Assembly: GCA_029717555.1 (NCBI GenBank)
Contig: JAMDHS010000052.1
Coordinates: forward strand, 62,001-126,000
Direction: 5' to 3'
DNA: 64,000 nucleotides
Source of the DNA: Peribolospora baueri
Taxonomy: Eukaryota; Basidiomycota; Peribolosporomycetes; Peribolosporales; Peribolosporaceae
Shown here: one piece after another, positions 43,610-54,606 of the stretch
Layout: every line of letters begins with the position of its first letter
How positions within the stretch are numbered: the first letter of the stretch is position 1
Position numbers and translations under genes: made by a program
Notes under the pieces: model-generated
What the model saw: only the letters and a program-made list of their open reading frames with translations
Told to the model about the DNA's origin: nothing
Databases searched by the model: none

Positions 43610-44984
43610 GACGAGATGGGATTCGGCTTGGCGGGGATTTGCCTCGTCGTCGTCGTCGTCCTGGCCGATGCGCTCCCACGGTCCGAGGGGAAAACCTTGC
43701 ACATGGTTTATCAGCTATCGCCGTTCTCCAGGCCCGCCGCCTTGTCCCCTATTTGACGGGCCCTCTATTCAACGCACTGTTGGGTTCGATGGCGTGGAAA
43801 GGCGCGACAGACGGGCTATCGACCATTCATCACAGCCACGTCCTTCCCTCATTGGCCTTTTTAATCGTCTTTGTCGGTCATCTCAGACACCATCATAGTC
43901 TCGCCGACAGTCAGCGGATCAGACGCTTGCCTCTCGTTTCCGGAAAGAGAGCGGTCTCCAGCAGGCCGGGGCCTAGGCGGCGACCCAACGAGCGGACGGA
44001 GGGCGGTGGACAACGGCCGAAGGACGAGGGGCGTGCCAAACGGCCGTCGGCGGTTCGCATTTCGACCGCGGTCGACCCAACCTTTCGTCCCGCGCCCGCG
44101 CCCTTCTCAGCGCCGCCCTGCCTTCGCCCGACCAGACGGCACAGCACGAAGGGCCTCTCCCTCCCTACCTCCCTACCGTGCTCACTGCGCGCGCGGCCGG
44201 TCGCTGGGCTCGTTGTGGCGTTAGATCCGTGCGCGGACAAACCTGTTTAGTCGGTCCGCCGCGCAAAAACCCTTCAATCCACGCCGTGGTCATGTTCACC
44301 GACGAGCGTCGCATGTCAATCGGAATCGGACGCCTCTTTCGAACCCTCCCCTGTTATGTAGGTAGAACCCATGCACCTTTGGACAGACGCCAGCCGACCA
44401 ACCCTGTCCAAGCCAACCGTGCCTAGAGCCTCATGTCCGTCTGCCTGTGTGCGTCCGTCCGTCTGTCGCTCCGAAAAAAGACTACGAGACGATCGGGACG
44501 AGACGAGGGTCATGGTCAGGATACGATACGATACGATACGATACGATACGATACGATACGATACGATACGATACGTCGGGCGAAGCACGTAGGCTGTATG
44601 CCGTACCGCACTGCACTGCACTGCAAGCCCGCGACGAGTCATGGACGTGACGCGAGCAGCATGATCCGCCAGAGTGGGGGTTTAAGAAAGAAAGGAAAAA
44701 GAAGGAAATGCGGTGCGGTGCGCGAGCCGCGCTATTTTTTCACATGGACGTAAGGGAAATAGAGGGTAGTACTCGTACATCTCCGTGCCTCGCCAGCGTG
44801 TGTGTAAGTGTGTGCGTAAGTGTGCGTGGGTGCGACCGCGTGTCCGACAGAACGACGGGCCGGCCGGTCCGGCGATCCATCGGGTCGGGCCCGTCGTTCA
44901 TGTCATCCCAACGACCGGGTCAGACGAACGAAAGAAAAGGGGGGAAAGGCAAATAAAAAGTCGGTAGGGGAGCAGAGATGGAGA
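43610..44984. other. Intergenic gap between convergent SUS1 and eIF3e genes
   Basis: 1.4 kb with simple repeats and no supportable gene. A pentamer microsatellite lies at 44521-44575 and a short CTGCA repeat at about 44610-44625. Confidence 0.5.
44521..44575 (+). repeat. (ATACG)11 microsatellite
   Basis: Eleven essentially perfect copies of ATACG. Shorter GATAC runs recur near 61444, which points to one repeat-prone motif in this genome. Confidence 0.95.
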
Positions 44985-46963
44985 TCATGCCTCCACACCG
45001 ACCTGTGCGGGCACGTTGGTCGGCGCACCCGCAGACTCGCCAGGCGCCTGTTGCTGTCGTTGCTGCTGCTGCTGCTGCTCACCCTCCGCCCTTCCCTGAC
45101 CGCCCCTCGCACCGCCGCCGCGACCGCCACCCCTGCCGCCGCCGCCCCTGCCACCACGACCCCCCCTTCCGCCTTCCCGCCCCTCGCCGCGAGCGCCGAC
45201 GCCGTTCTGCTGCTGATCGGGCGGATGGGCGCGTCGGTCCATCGCCTGACCGATGGCGGCGGTGCGAAAAGTGAAGCCCCTCGTCTTCTCGATCACGGAT
45301 TGGTAGACGGGTGGGTGGGACTGGTTCATCAGGACCGTGTTCTGTGCGTGGGTAAAGGGGAAGGAAGACGACGATGTGAGCGAGGCCCAAGATCGATGCA
45401 TGGCCCGGAAGGAAGGAGGACTGACCTCTTTGAGATCGATCTTGGCATCCGCACGCGTGTCGCGGATCAAATTGACGATCCACTTCTCACCCTCCTCCTG
45501 GGACATGTTCAAGCGCGCCGAGAGATCGCTGAGGTCCGAGTTCGAACCGACAAGGAGGAGCCCAAGGTCAGCAAAGCGCCCCATGATCGTCGTCGTCGCC
45601 ACGTCACTCACGCAATGTCGATCCGCTGGTGGATCCTGCAGTAGGCCTCGCTAACGAGGAACCTCGCGTTCTCAATAAAGTCGTCGGCGTACTCTTGGAG
45701 GAAAAAGTCCTCCTGCACCACCCTCTCCGCCTTTTTCAGCTCCTCCTGCGCCTTCTTAAAGTCAAAGTCGGTGTAGAGCTCGCGGACAAAGTCGGTCACG
45801 GGGTCCTTGAGCCGGTAGCTCTCCTGGCCGATGATGCGCACCAGGTCGCGGATCGCGGCGGCGGGGCTGAGCTTGGTGTTGAGGGGCGCGTTGGGATTGT
45901 TGGGGTTCGCGAACGTGGGGGGGTTGATGATGGTGAAGGTGCGGGTGGTGCGGCGAGTCATGATGAGCGCGGCGGCGAGATAGCGGAGGAGCCACCATGA
46001 GGCGACCTGGACGGCGTTGAGATATTGAGGGGCGAAGAACATCTCGACGAGCCCTTCTCGTCCCTTCGGGTGGTTCCACCACACGAACAAGGACCAGTGG
46101 AGTAGCCAAGTGCGCTGATTGAGCTGGTGGGTGGGTGAATCGGAGTATCGGCCGGACTCGATAGCCTCGCGGAGGAGGTTGAGCTCTTCCAGCGCGTTGT
46201 CCCAGGCGCCCGTGAGCACGTCCGAGGCGAGCTTGCCCCAGAGGGAGGAAAGATAGTGGGTGTTCTCGGTCGTGAGTACTCGGTAGTGGTAGAGGTAGGA
46301 GGAGGCGACGCCGTAGCTGCCGCAAGAGAACTGGAACTGGCCGGACTCGTAGAGGGCATAGATTTGCTCATTGGTGACCTGCAGTAGGACGGGAAGAAGG
46401 GATGAGCGGGCGAGAAGCGGGTCAGGAAAAGAGGATGACAGGTGGGACCGCTGCTCGAAGGGAGAAAGGAAAGGAAAAGAGGACGCACGCCGTAATGCTC
46501 CTTGAGGTAGGCCAGGTTCTGCACCTTGTCCTGCCTCAGGTTCTGCGCCACCTCCGGGTTCTCGATCACGTCGAGCAGGGCGTTGGCCTGCTCCTGCAGC
46601 CTCTCGTTCTGGTCCAGAGCGTCCTGGCGGCGCTGGTCGAACTCTGTGAAGGGTGGGAGAGCATACGGTGTGGTGTGTTTGTATTATTTCGACGTCTCTC
46701 TCGTCTGCGCGTGAACGGGCTCGCTTCGGTCCTAGGACGCGAAGCTGGCACTCACCCTTGGGTACCTCCTGGCCGGGGAAGCTCTGCTTGAAGAGCTCGA
46801 CGGCATAGTCGACCATCTTTGTTTCCTTGGCGAGCTCATACTGGGCCTTGGTGATCTGCTCCTGCGGGTAGATCTCGAGCTCCTGGAGGCGCTGGAGGAG
46901 GGGGAAGGCGAGGTGTCGGTCGAGGTACCGAAGGTGGGTTGCGGTGAGGTCGTGTTCGGCCAT
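44985..46963 (-). CDS. Translation initiation factor eIF3 subunit e (INT6)
   Basis: PCI-domain subunit of eIF3, which bridges the initiation complex to mRNA recruitment. Exons: 46963-46756, 46643-46489, 46378-45612, 45528-45426 and 45341-44985, closing to 529 aa. Landmarks: [106 protein letters not shown] and the winged helix [20 protein letters not shown]. After the canonical ending the protein adds an Arg/Gly tail (repeated GRGG units) followed by a Gln-rich stretch, about 75 residues that most orthologues lack. RGG tails commonly bind RNA. Baker's yeast has no eIF3e, so its presence fits a basidiomycete. Confidence 0.95.
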
Positions 46964-47389
46964 CGGGGGCGGCTATCGGAGAGGGAGGGAGGAGGGATGT
47001 GAGAAGAGAAGCGGAGGAAGCGAGCGTCTGTGCGTCCGTCTGTTTGACAGTCTGTCTGCGTCCATCAAGCGATCTCAAAGGTGGAGCGGAGCGGCGAGAG
47101 TGCTGCGGCAGGTGAGAAAGAGGGCAGGGTGATGATTTTTTTTCGCCCCCCTTTTTCCTCTTCCGCCCGAACTCGCCGCGTCTTTCGTGCTCGGCCAGTC
47201 ACTCCAACCGCGCCCGCCTCGCCCGCCTCGCCCAACCCGCTCCGCCCGCCGCCTGCCTGAGAGGCCTCACTCAGAGAGAGCAGGCATCCCGCTGGACCAT
47301 CCCCTCCTTCCACCCCCCCTCTAATCCATCCATCCCCCCTTCTCTCCCCGTCAGATGACATCCCCCTCACTCCCTTCCTCCCTCCTGTC
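46964..47389. promoter_or_regulatory. Divergent promoter region, eIF3e / EPL1
   Basis: 426 bases between opposite starts, rich in C/T tracts on the EPL1 side. No specific binding site is assigned. Confidence 0.4.
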
Positions 47390-50303
47390 ATGCCCTTGAA
47401 GGCGGCCAACACGTCCTCGCGCAACGTTCGGACCAGAAAGGTCGCCTTCCGCACCCGCCTCGCTGTCGTCAACGGCACCCACCTCTTCCACCACCCCTCC
47501 GCCACCGCCCCAGGCCCCAACGGCATCGACTCCGATGCCGGTGCCCCTACCCAGGAGGAGGCCGACCTCGGCGTCGAGGAACACGAGAGGAGGGTGAGTC
47601 CCATTTTTCCCTTTTTTCCTCAATTTTTTTTTCGCTACCTATCCCCCTGGCGCAGGCGTAAGCCCCGGCCGCACTCCCTCTCCGCCCTCTTGTTGCCACC
47701 CACTCTGCCACGTCACACGCCGCCGCCCACGCGTCGAGTAGGGTTAAGGGTTGGGATGGCCGCAGCACCGCGTCGCTGACGAAGCTTGTCTGTCGTGTCA
47801 CGTGCCCGCTCGCTTGGATACAGGAGCACCACCTTCAGCTCGCCCTTGCCGCGACCCAGTCGTCGGCGTCGCACATCCCCACGCCCGATGCCAAGGGTGT
47901 CCTCCCCGACGACGAGTACCACGCCCTCTACCGAAGATACGCGTTTGCCGACCCACGCACCTACATCCGCTTCAGCGACACCGTCGAGGACGCGTGTCGC
48001 GGCCCGTCCTATTGCCTCGACGAGGAAGACCAGGAATGGATCGAGTCCTGGAACGCCAGCGTGCGCGCTGCCGGCGGCGGAGTACCCAAGGCGGCCAACG
48101 GCAAGCCTGCCGCCAACGGCGACGCGCACCCCGGCGGTAACGCTAAGCCCAACGGCGCCAGCCCGCCCAAGGGAAAGGGCAAGGCAAAGGACGAGGCGGG
48201 TGCAGAGGCCGTCCTCGACGTGGACAAGCGTGTCATCGTTGGCGAGGATGAGTTTGAGATGTGTATGACCGTATTCGAGAGGGTGACGGACGAGAAGGTG
48301 CCCTTTCTTCACATGGTGAGCACCCCACCCTCTTGGCCCGCCCGTATCGAAATTCACCCGCTTATCGCCGGCTTGCTCCCCGCGTCTCGCTCTCAGGACG
48401 TCTCCCAAGTTCCCGAGCCCGACGACCTCTTGTCGGCTTTCGGCCCCCATTCGCCTCTCAATGCGCTCGCTCTCCCCACCTTGCCCGAGTCGGCGTCCAC
48501 ATCCTCCGCCGCTTTGTCCTGGTCTCCGTCCAACCCGTACCACAATCTGTCCGCCCTCGAACCCGTCGCCAAGGTGGTCTATCCGCACTGGAAAGCACGG
48601 CGCATCCGCGTCGGCGGTCGTCCCATCGTGCCGCAGCTCAACTATGATGAGACGAACGACAACGACCCGTACGTCTGTTTCCGCCGCCGCGATGTCAAGG
48701 TCATGCGCAAGGCCAGACGGGCGGACAACCAGTCCGTCGAGAGACTGGTCCGATTACGATCAGAGCTCGAGACCGCCGTCGCCGGCCTGAGAGCCATGGT
48801 CATGCGTGAGCGCGAGAAGAAGAACGTGTTGGCCATGGAGCGCATGATTTGGGAAGCCGGCCAGGCTCTCCTAGACGTCAAACGGCAGTACACCATCAAG
48901 GGCCCCGATGACGGCCGCGAGGACGTGGAGCTCTTGTGCTCCGGCCGGACGGCGGCGCCGGCGCCGAAAAAAGCCAAGAAGGAAGACTCGACGAGTGGGA
49001 CAATCAAACTTGTGCGGAAGACGCGCAACGAGGACGGCACCGTCTCGACGGGCACGACCGCCAGCCCGACGACAGGAGGACCGAGCACAAGTCAGGGATT
49101 GGGAGCGGCCATCCTCGATCGCGTGGCGCAGGTCAAAAAGTTTGTGGAAGACGAGCTCCAGCGCAAGGCCAAGGTCGATGGTGGTTGGGAAGACGGCAGC
49201 GACGCGAGCTGGCAGCCCAGCTCCATCCCCGCTCATCTCAAAGCCTTCCGAACGATTACCCCGGGCTCGGCGGACGACTCTGTTACACCATCGGCATGGG
49301 GTTCCCTCTCCCGCTCCGTTCCTCAGGGCCGTCAGCCGTCCTTCCGCCGTCGCGTCGGCAGAGGCGGTCGCGTGTTACTCGATCGAAGACCGCCAGCGCC
49401 TAGCGCGGCACCTACGACTTTATCGGCGTACCGAAGTCGTACTTTTGGCCTCTTCGACCCCCCGGAAGCCAGCTCGACCGTCCCATTGACGGGCCCGTTC
49501 GCCTTCTCTTCCCATCTTCGACCTTCGCTCCTTTTCGGCTCGTCCTTCCCTCGTTTGGACGACAAGGCCGAAGCGTCCCGCTTCAACTCCACTGTGTCTC
49601 TAGATCCCACCGGTCCTTTCCGTTCGTCCGTCTCCTTACGAAAGCGCAAGGCACCAGAAGTCGACGTCGACGACGGGGATATGGAGATGGGGAACGCGGA
49701 GGAGGAGAGCGAGAAGCAAAACAAGGAGACGCAGGCGTTGTGGGAGGAGCAAGAGCGGTGGAAGAGGGTTGAGGAGAGGTGGAAATATGACGACGAGGCT
49801 GGCATTTGGGCCGGCCAAGGTCTCACGGGGTTGGGTGGAATGGAGGACGACGAGGAGGCTGTGTTGGATGATTACGATCATCGGTACGTTTTTGTTCCCT
49901 TTTTTACATTGCCCCAGAGCGACGACCCTAACCCTAACCTTCATCTCCTGTGATGCTTCCGAAGGTTCCTACGTTACCGTATGGGCTTGCTTCAGGAGAG
50001 CGATCTCCAAATGCTCATGACCGACACCGCCCACCTCGCGGCAGCCGAAGCCGTCATCAGGGAGCCCCCGGAAAGCCCTTCGATATTCGCGTTGCGAGGC
50101 CAACCGATCGCTGGGGCCACGACGCCGAAAGCTAGCGTCTCAACGCCGACGGGCGCTCCGCAGATCCCACAGGCGAACCAGATAACCGTTCCAGTGGCGG
50201 CCGCCGCCGCCGCCGCCAAGCCCGTCGTTCCCGCAGGATCGCCCCCGCAGCGTCCAGGCACTTTCCAGCAGCCGCAGCAGCAAAGGCAACAACAACAACA
50301 ACC

Positions 50304-50348
<45 letters not shown>

Positions 50349-50919
50349 ACAGACCGGGCATCAGCAACTACCCAGAGCGAATCAGATGCGACCGGCTTTG
50401 CAAGTCGCCGGACGCAACGGTTCGGTCCCCCAGCAACCGCACCCGCTGTCGCAGTCTCAAACGGCTCAGCAGGTCGCGAGCTCGGCGGCGATTCAGGTCC
50501 CGAACGGCCACGCCATCGCCAACCACATGGGCACGAACGGCCGCTTGCCTCAGCAGTTGGCCGTCAACGGCATCATCGTTGGCTCGCCACCGATGTCACA
50601 CGCCGGGTCTCCTCCCAACAACGCTATGTCGCCGCCACAACGAGCGATGCAGATCGCCCAACAAGCCACGCAACCGGCCGCAGTCGGTGGACTAGCGGCC
50701 GGCGCCGGCTTGCACCAGCAGCAGGCGGCCGGAGCGGGTATGATGCCCAACGGTCTGCACGCCTGGAGGCCCAACATTCAGCTTGTGGCTGGAGCCGTGG
50801 GCGCGATGGGCAAAGCTGCCAGTCCCACTCTGGCTCACCACGTCGTCCATTCGCCTTCGCCGGGGCCCTCTCCAGGTAATGCGCCTCCGAAAGCGGCCAA
50901 CTATGCATTCGCTTCGTGA
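47390..50919 (+). CDS. EPL1: Enhancer of polycomb-like protein EPL1 (NuA4 subunit)
   Basis: Scaffold of the NuA4/Piccolo histone H4/H2A acetyltransferase, which anchors Esa1, Yng2 and Eaf6. Exons: 47390-47593, 47824-48315, 48397-49883 and 49965-50919, closing to 1,045 aa. EPcA region: HLQLALAATQ, EYHALYRRYAFADPRTYIRFSD, DEEDQEWIESWN, FEMCMTVFERVTDEKVPFLHM, then YPHWKARRIRVGGRPIVPQL, NDNDPYVCFRRRDVKVMRKARR and LRSELETAVAGLRAM. Further on, SFRRRVGRGGRVLLDRR is a family block. A Gln-rich segment follows FLRYRMGLLQESDLQML, with an uninterrupted run of about 17 Gln coded mostly by CAG. The second intron is in frame and stop-free, so retention would only insert residues. Confidence 0.93.
50266..50351 (+). 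repeat. CAG/CAA tract coding polyglutamine in EPL1
   Basis: Near-continuous CAG and CAA codons. The purest part is about 15 consecutive CAG codons at 50304-50338, a site prone to length change. Confidence 0.9.
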
Positions 50920-52122
50920 ACGCTTAGACGACGGCCCCCGTCTCCCCGACTTATGCCCGCCTTGCCACCGTTCGCCATGCGCGCTGCGCCCTGGCGTCAT
51001 CCCCTTTCGTCGAGGTATTTCCGTCTTGGCCTCGCTCGGCCTTGGTCACCAACTCGAGACGACAGGGTGCTATGGAACAATCTTCTCCTTCGCCTCTTAC
51101 GCTATGTCCTCCACCTCGTCTCAACCTCAACTTAACTCCCTGCTCATTTGGGTTTTGCTCTGACGGCTCCGCGCGCCCCATTCCTCACTCCTCATGATGA
51201 CCTTTTTGCGCTCCGTGCGCAGTTGGTCGGTGGCGCAGAAGCAAAAAAACAGCCACCCCTTTCTAGTCTTCTCCGCCGTTTCTATTTCTCGTCCTTAGCG
51301 TGCGTGCTCGTTCGTGTTTGTAGGTAGGTAGCTGTATCATCAGAATACCCCGTCTTCTTTTTTTTCCTCCCTTCTCCATTCCCGCCCCCCTCCGCCCACC
51401 AACCGCGGCGTTTTGCTGCGTCCCCGTCACCACCTCTCCGATCTTCTTGACATTGGTGTTGTGTCGAAAATCGAAAACGAAAATCGAAAATTGAAAAGCG
51501 AACATCATGCGAGCGAGTATTCTCGTCAGAATGGAGGCGAGGGCGGCGCGCTATCTGACGTCTTCCTACCGGGGACCGGCATGTTGCCAACAGCCCCCGA
51601 AGGATTCTTGGACTCGTTATTGTAGAATATGGACACCTCTCTGCAGTCCTTGACGGCCTGAATGTTGACTAAGGATGCGGTAAATGTCAATATCGATTAT
51701 CATAATGTTATCCTTGATGGCAAAGAATGTAGAAGTCAAAAAGCCGCCCAATAGTCCATCTTGGTTTTGTCGGCTGTCGCATGCTGACAGGAAACCTGTT
51801 AATCTGGAAACGCTATATTGAGCATCTTGGGTCAGTGCGTTCCCAAACGTTGCCTTATTGTATAGAGTATGCTAACCAGAAGTTTGCACCCTTCAGAAGG
51901 CGAGATATGGCGTGGTCAGTCTCGAGATCTTTTCGTTTTTTTTTGACAGGATGGATGGTCTAGGTGGCTAAGATTACCTAAATGCTTTAGCAAGGTATTG
52001 TCTGAAGGGTTGCAGGGAAACCATTCGGGACAGGCAAGATGAATATTCGACAACTCAAGATTAACGTTTGGGTAAGCAAGTTTTGCAGACTTCGCTAAGT
52101 TAATAGTGCTAGGCACGCACTC
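50920..52122. other. Intergenic region with AT-rich island (about 51630-52110)
   Basis: The first 700 bases are ordinary GC-rich 3' region. From about 51630 base composition drops to clearly AT-rich up to 52110. The minus strand at 52116-51916 has coding-like text (NLAKSAKLAYPNVNLELSNI, then FPCNPSDNTLLKHLGNLSHL) reminiscent of leucine-rich or F-box proteins. It has no clear start or continuation. It may be a gene fragment from elsewhere. Confidence in any function is very low. Confidence 0.35.
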
Positions 52123-53003
52123 CTACGTGCACGCTCCGTCGGAAACGCTGGCAGCGCTGGACACGTCGCTGTCGTACCCGTCGTCAGGCACGTCAATGTG
52201 ATACTCGGCCTTGCGAGCGTGGTACTCTGCGTGCGGGTCCCTTTCGGCCGACGGATAGCGGCGGAGGATGTGGCCTGCGCGGGAGATTGCGAGGCGGAGG
52301 TTTGCGGGGGCCTGCGGGGGAGGGGTGGGGGCGGTGTCAAGGAGGAAGGAGGAAGGAGGGGAAAGGAAAATATGAGCGGGACGGCCGGCGGTTGATTGGA
52401 CGGGAAAGGCAGGCTGGCTTGGCTAACCCGATGCAAGAGCCGCTCAACCCAGACAGTCAACTCAGCCCTCGCCTTCCACCACTCTTCGCTGTCTGTGCCC
52501 TTCTTCCACGCTTCGCATAGTTTTTCGATGAGGTGGCGGAGGCGCTTGCGGGAACGGATTGAGAAGAGGGCTATGTGGGGATTGAATGATAAGGAGAAGG
52601 TGGTGGGTGAGCAAGGAAAGCGAGAATAAGATGGGAAAGCCCCCGGTTCGGTTCACTCCGTCTCCGCTCCGCTCCGCCCCCCACTCACTCACTCACTCCT
52701 CTTCTCGTCCTCCGTCAACGTCTGCCAGACCAGCGGCCACGTCGCGACCTCTTGCCAAGACCGCGCGAGGAGGTCCTCGCACCGGAGGTCGCCCTGGCCC
52801 GCGAAAGCGTCCACGTCGTAGTACGGCACGTCGTGGCGGGGCCTGCCTATCGTTACCGAGACGCCCGGTTCAGGCGGTCTGCGCGGGTGGCGGGCGGCGG
52901 GGGAGGAAGAAGAAGGAGAAGAAGAAGTCGGAGAAGAGGAGGGGGCGGGGGTGAGAGTGCGAGTGCGAGTGCGAGTGCGAGTGCGAGACGGGTTGGAAAG
53001 CAT
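52123..53003 (-). CDS. Small unknown protein, 212 aa
   Basis: I do not recognise a family. Three exons: 53003-52697, 52570-52428 and 52311-52123. Phases close exactly and the protein reads plausibly throughout. The N-terminus has an Arg-Thr dipeptide run (from a GTGCGA hexamer repeat at 52955-52986) and a Ser/Pro-rich linker. The conserved-looking core is VPYYDVDAFAGQGDLRCEDL, SWQEVATWPLVWQTLTEDEK, then IRSRKRLRHLIEKLCEAWKK and WWKARAELTVWVERLLHR, which would form several amphipathic helices. The C-terminus is acidic (DVPDDGYDSDVSSAASVSD). A long CT-rich tract precedes the last acceptor. Probably a lineage-restricted protein. Confidence 0.65.
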
Positions 53004-53179
53004 GGGTCCAACGAACGATAGGAACAAACGAACGTCTCGCCGACGATTCAAGACCGGAGTCACCTTGGTGAGTGGGTGAGTTTCGGGCGACGTTTTGCCT
53101 TTTTCTGTCTTTTTTTTTCTGACGTCAGCCTTTGTCAGTCGATTGATCAGCTCCGCCGACGATGTGAGGCGGGTCACCA

Positions 53180-53969
53180 ACAACGACACCAACACCAACA
53201 CCTCCATCAAGCACTTCTCCCACTAGATCGCCTCCTCGTCCGGGTTCAAGGCGGCCGAGACGGCCTCCTCCAAGAAGTACCTGTCCTTGGCCGACGTGTT
53301 GTACAAGTCCTCCCTGTACTTTGGCTCCTCCTTGACCCCCGATCGGGTTGGTGCTCTTGTTGACGACCTCATTCCAGTACTTCATGTAGCCGATCTTGGC
53401 CGTCTCCTGGGCCTGGGCGCTCAAAGTTCAACTGGTGGGCCGCGGACCTCAACATCATGACATCATGTTGCCCACGGACACTCTCCGACACCGGGGTCGT
53501 GATGCAGTACACCAGCATGTCCATGCCCGGGTTGGTGTGGGGGATGTGCACGACGGAGAACACGTTCGGGTCCCTCGTCTCCTCCGTCGTGTACTGGACC
53601 AACCCGTTCATCACTGGCTGAACCACATCCCTCGTCTTGAACTCGTCGCTCTAGGTCTCCATGGCATTCCAAGTTGTCCTTGAGGAAGATCTTGAGCAAC
53701 TTGGTGCGGTTACCGAGTTGAACTTGAGCTCCCAAGCCCAGGAGATGGCCAAGGTGGGGTACATGAAGTACTGGAACGAGGTCATCAACAAGAGCGACAA
53801 CCCGATCGGGGTCACGGACGAGCCGAAGTACAGGGAGGACTGGTACAACACGTCGGCCAAGGACAGGTACTTCTTGGAGGAGGCCGTCTCGGCCGCCTTG
53901 AACCCGGACGAGGAGGCGATCTAGTGGGAGAAGTGCTTGATGGAGGTGTTGGTGTTGTTGGAGGTGACC
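53180..53969. repeat. Long inverted repeat built from a foreign-looking coding fragment
   Basis: Two arms of about 250 bases (53180-53432 and 53716-53969) are inverted copies at roughly 90% identity by eye, separated by about 285 bases. In its own sense direction each arm encodes similar text: the right arm has GYMKYWNEVINKSDNPIG and TSAKDRYFLEEAVSAALNPD, the left arm a close variant of the first. The spacer on the minus strand also looks coding (RDPNVFSVVHIPHTNPGMD). Leu is mostly TTG and third positions differ from neighbouring genes, so the origin is probably external (mobile or virus-like). I recognise no family. It looks like a broken fossil with several interruptions. A transcript across it would fold into a long hairpin. 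Confidence 0.7.
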
Positions 53970-53999
53970 GTCTTGTTAATCGACGTGAAGGACATCTAG

Positions 54000-54450
54000 A
54001 ATCCCTCCTTTTGTTCTTGTAGATGACCTTCTTCTTCGATTTACCAAGACATTGTGTCCACAACATTGGTAGCAGCAGGGCCTTTTCCTTCGTCGGCTAT
54101 TCCATCCGTCGAGGACGATACGCTTCCTATCCCCTTTCCTATCGGTGCCTCTCGTCTTAGTCGCGAGTTAACAGGTCCCCCCTCCATCGCTTACGCCATT
54201 TTCGGCCTCTTGTCTTTGACAAGTTAAGGGCCACTCCCTTCAATCCGCCTTTGCCGTCGTCGACACATCGACGCCGATCCGACTTTCGACACCTTACTTT
54301 TCACCCAAGAATCGATCCAGTCCTTTCCGTCTCGGGGACTGGGGACGAGATATGTACAGTACAAGGGAAGGAGTCCAAACGCCACACCGGTACCCAAGCC
54401 GTCTCGAGGCGAGGGGGCACACCAAAGAGAGGGGCAGAAGGACAACCAGC
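54000..54450. other. Gap between inverted repeat and hydrophobin 3' duplication
   Basis: No gene is recognised. It is slightly richer in pyrimidines than its surroundings. Confidence 0.4.
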
Positions 54451-54606
54451 CGAAGAAGAAGAGAGAGGAAGAGCGCGAAGAGACGACCCGGCTCAAATGG
54501 CCTGGATCGGGGTGAACTGCGTCTGGATGCCGAAGAAGAGAGAGGAAGAGCGCGAAGAGGCGATCCGGCTCAAATGGCCTGGATCGGGGTGCACTGCGTC
54601 TGGATG
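54451..54606. repeat. Tandem duplication (about 77 bp x 2) of the hydrophobin 3' end
   Basis: 54451-54529 and 54531-54606 are near-identical, differing by a 3-base indel and a few substitutions. The right copy contains the last dozen hydrophobin codons and its stop (570-572). The left copy is a second version of the same tail, lying in the presumed 3' untranslated region. Confidence 0.85.

Noticed and set aside
43871-44240. Overlapping open frames on both strands between SUS1 and eIF3e
   Set aside because: Arg/Pro-rich chance frames in GC-rich DNA with no start context, introns or family motifs.
49926-49941. CCCTAACCCTAACC telomere-like text
   Set aside because: Only about two units, inside the last EPL1 intron. 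Too short and misplaced to be an interstitial telomere; chance is sufficient.
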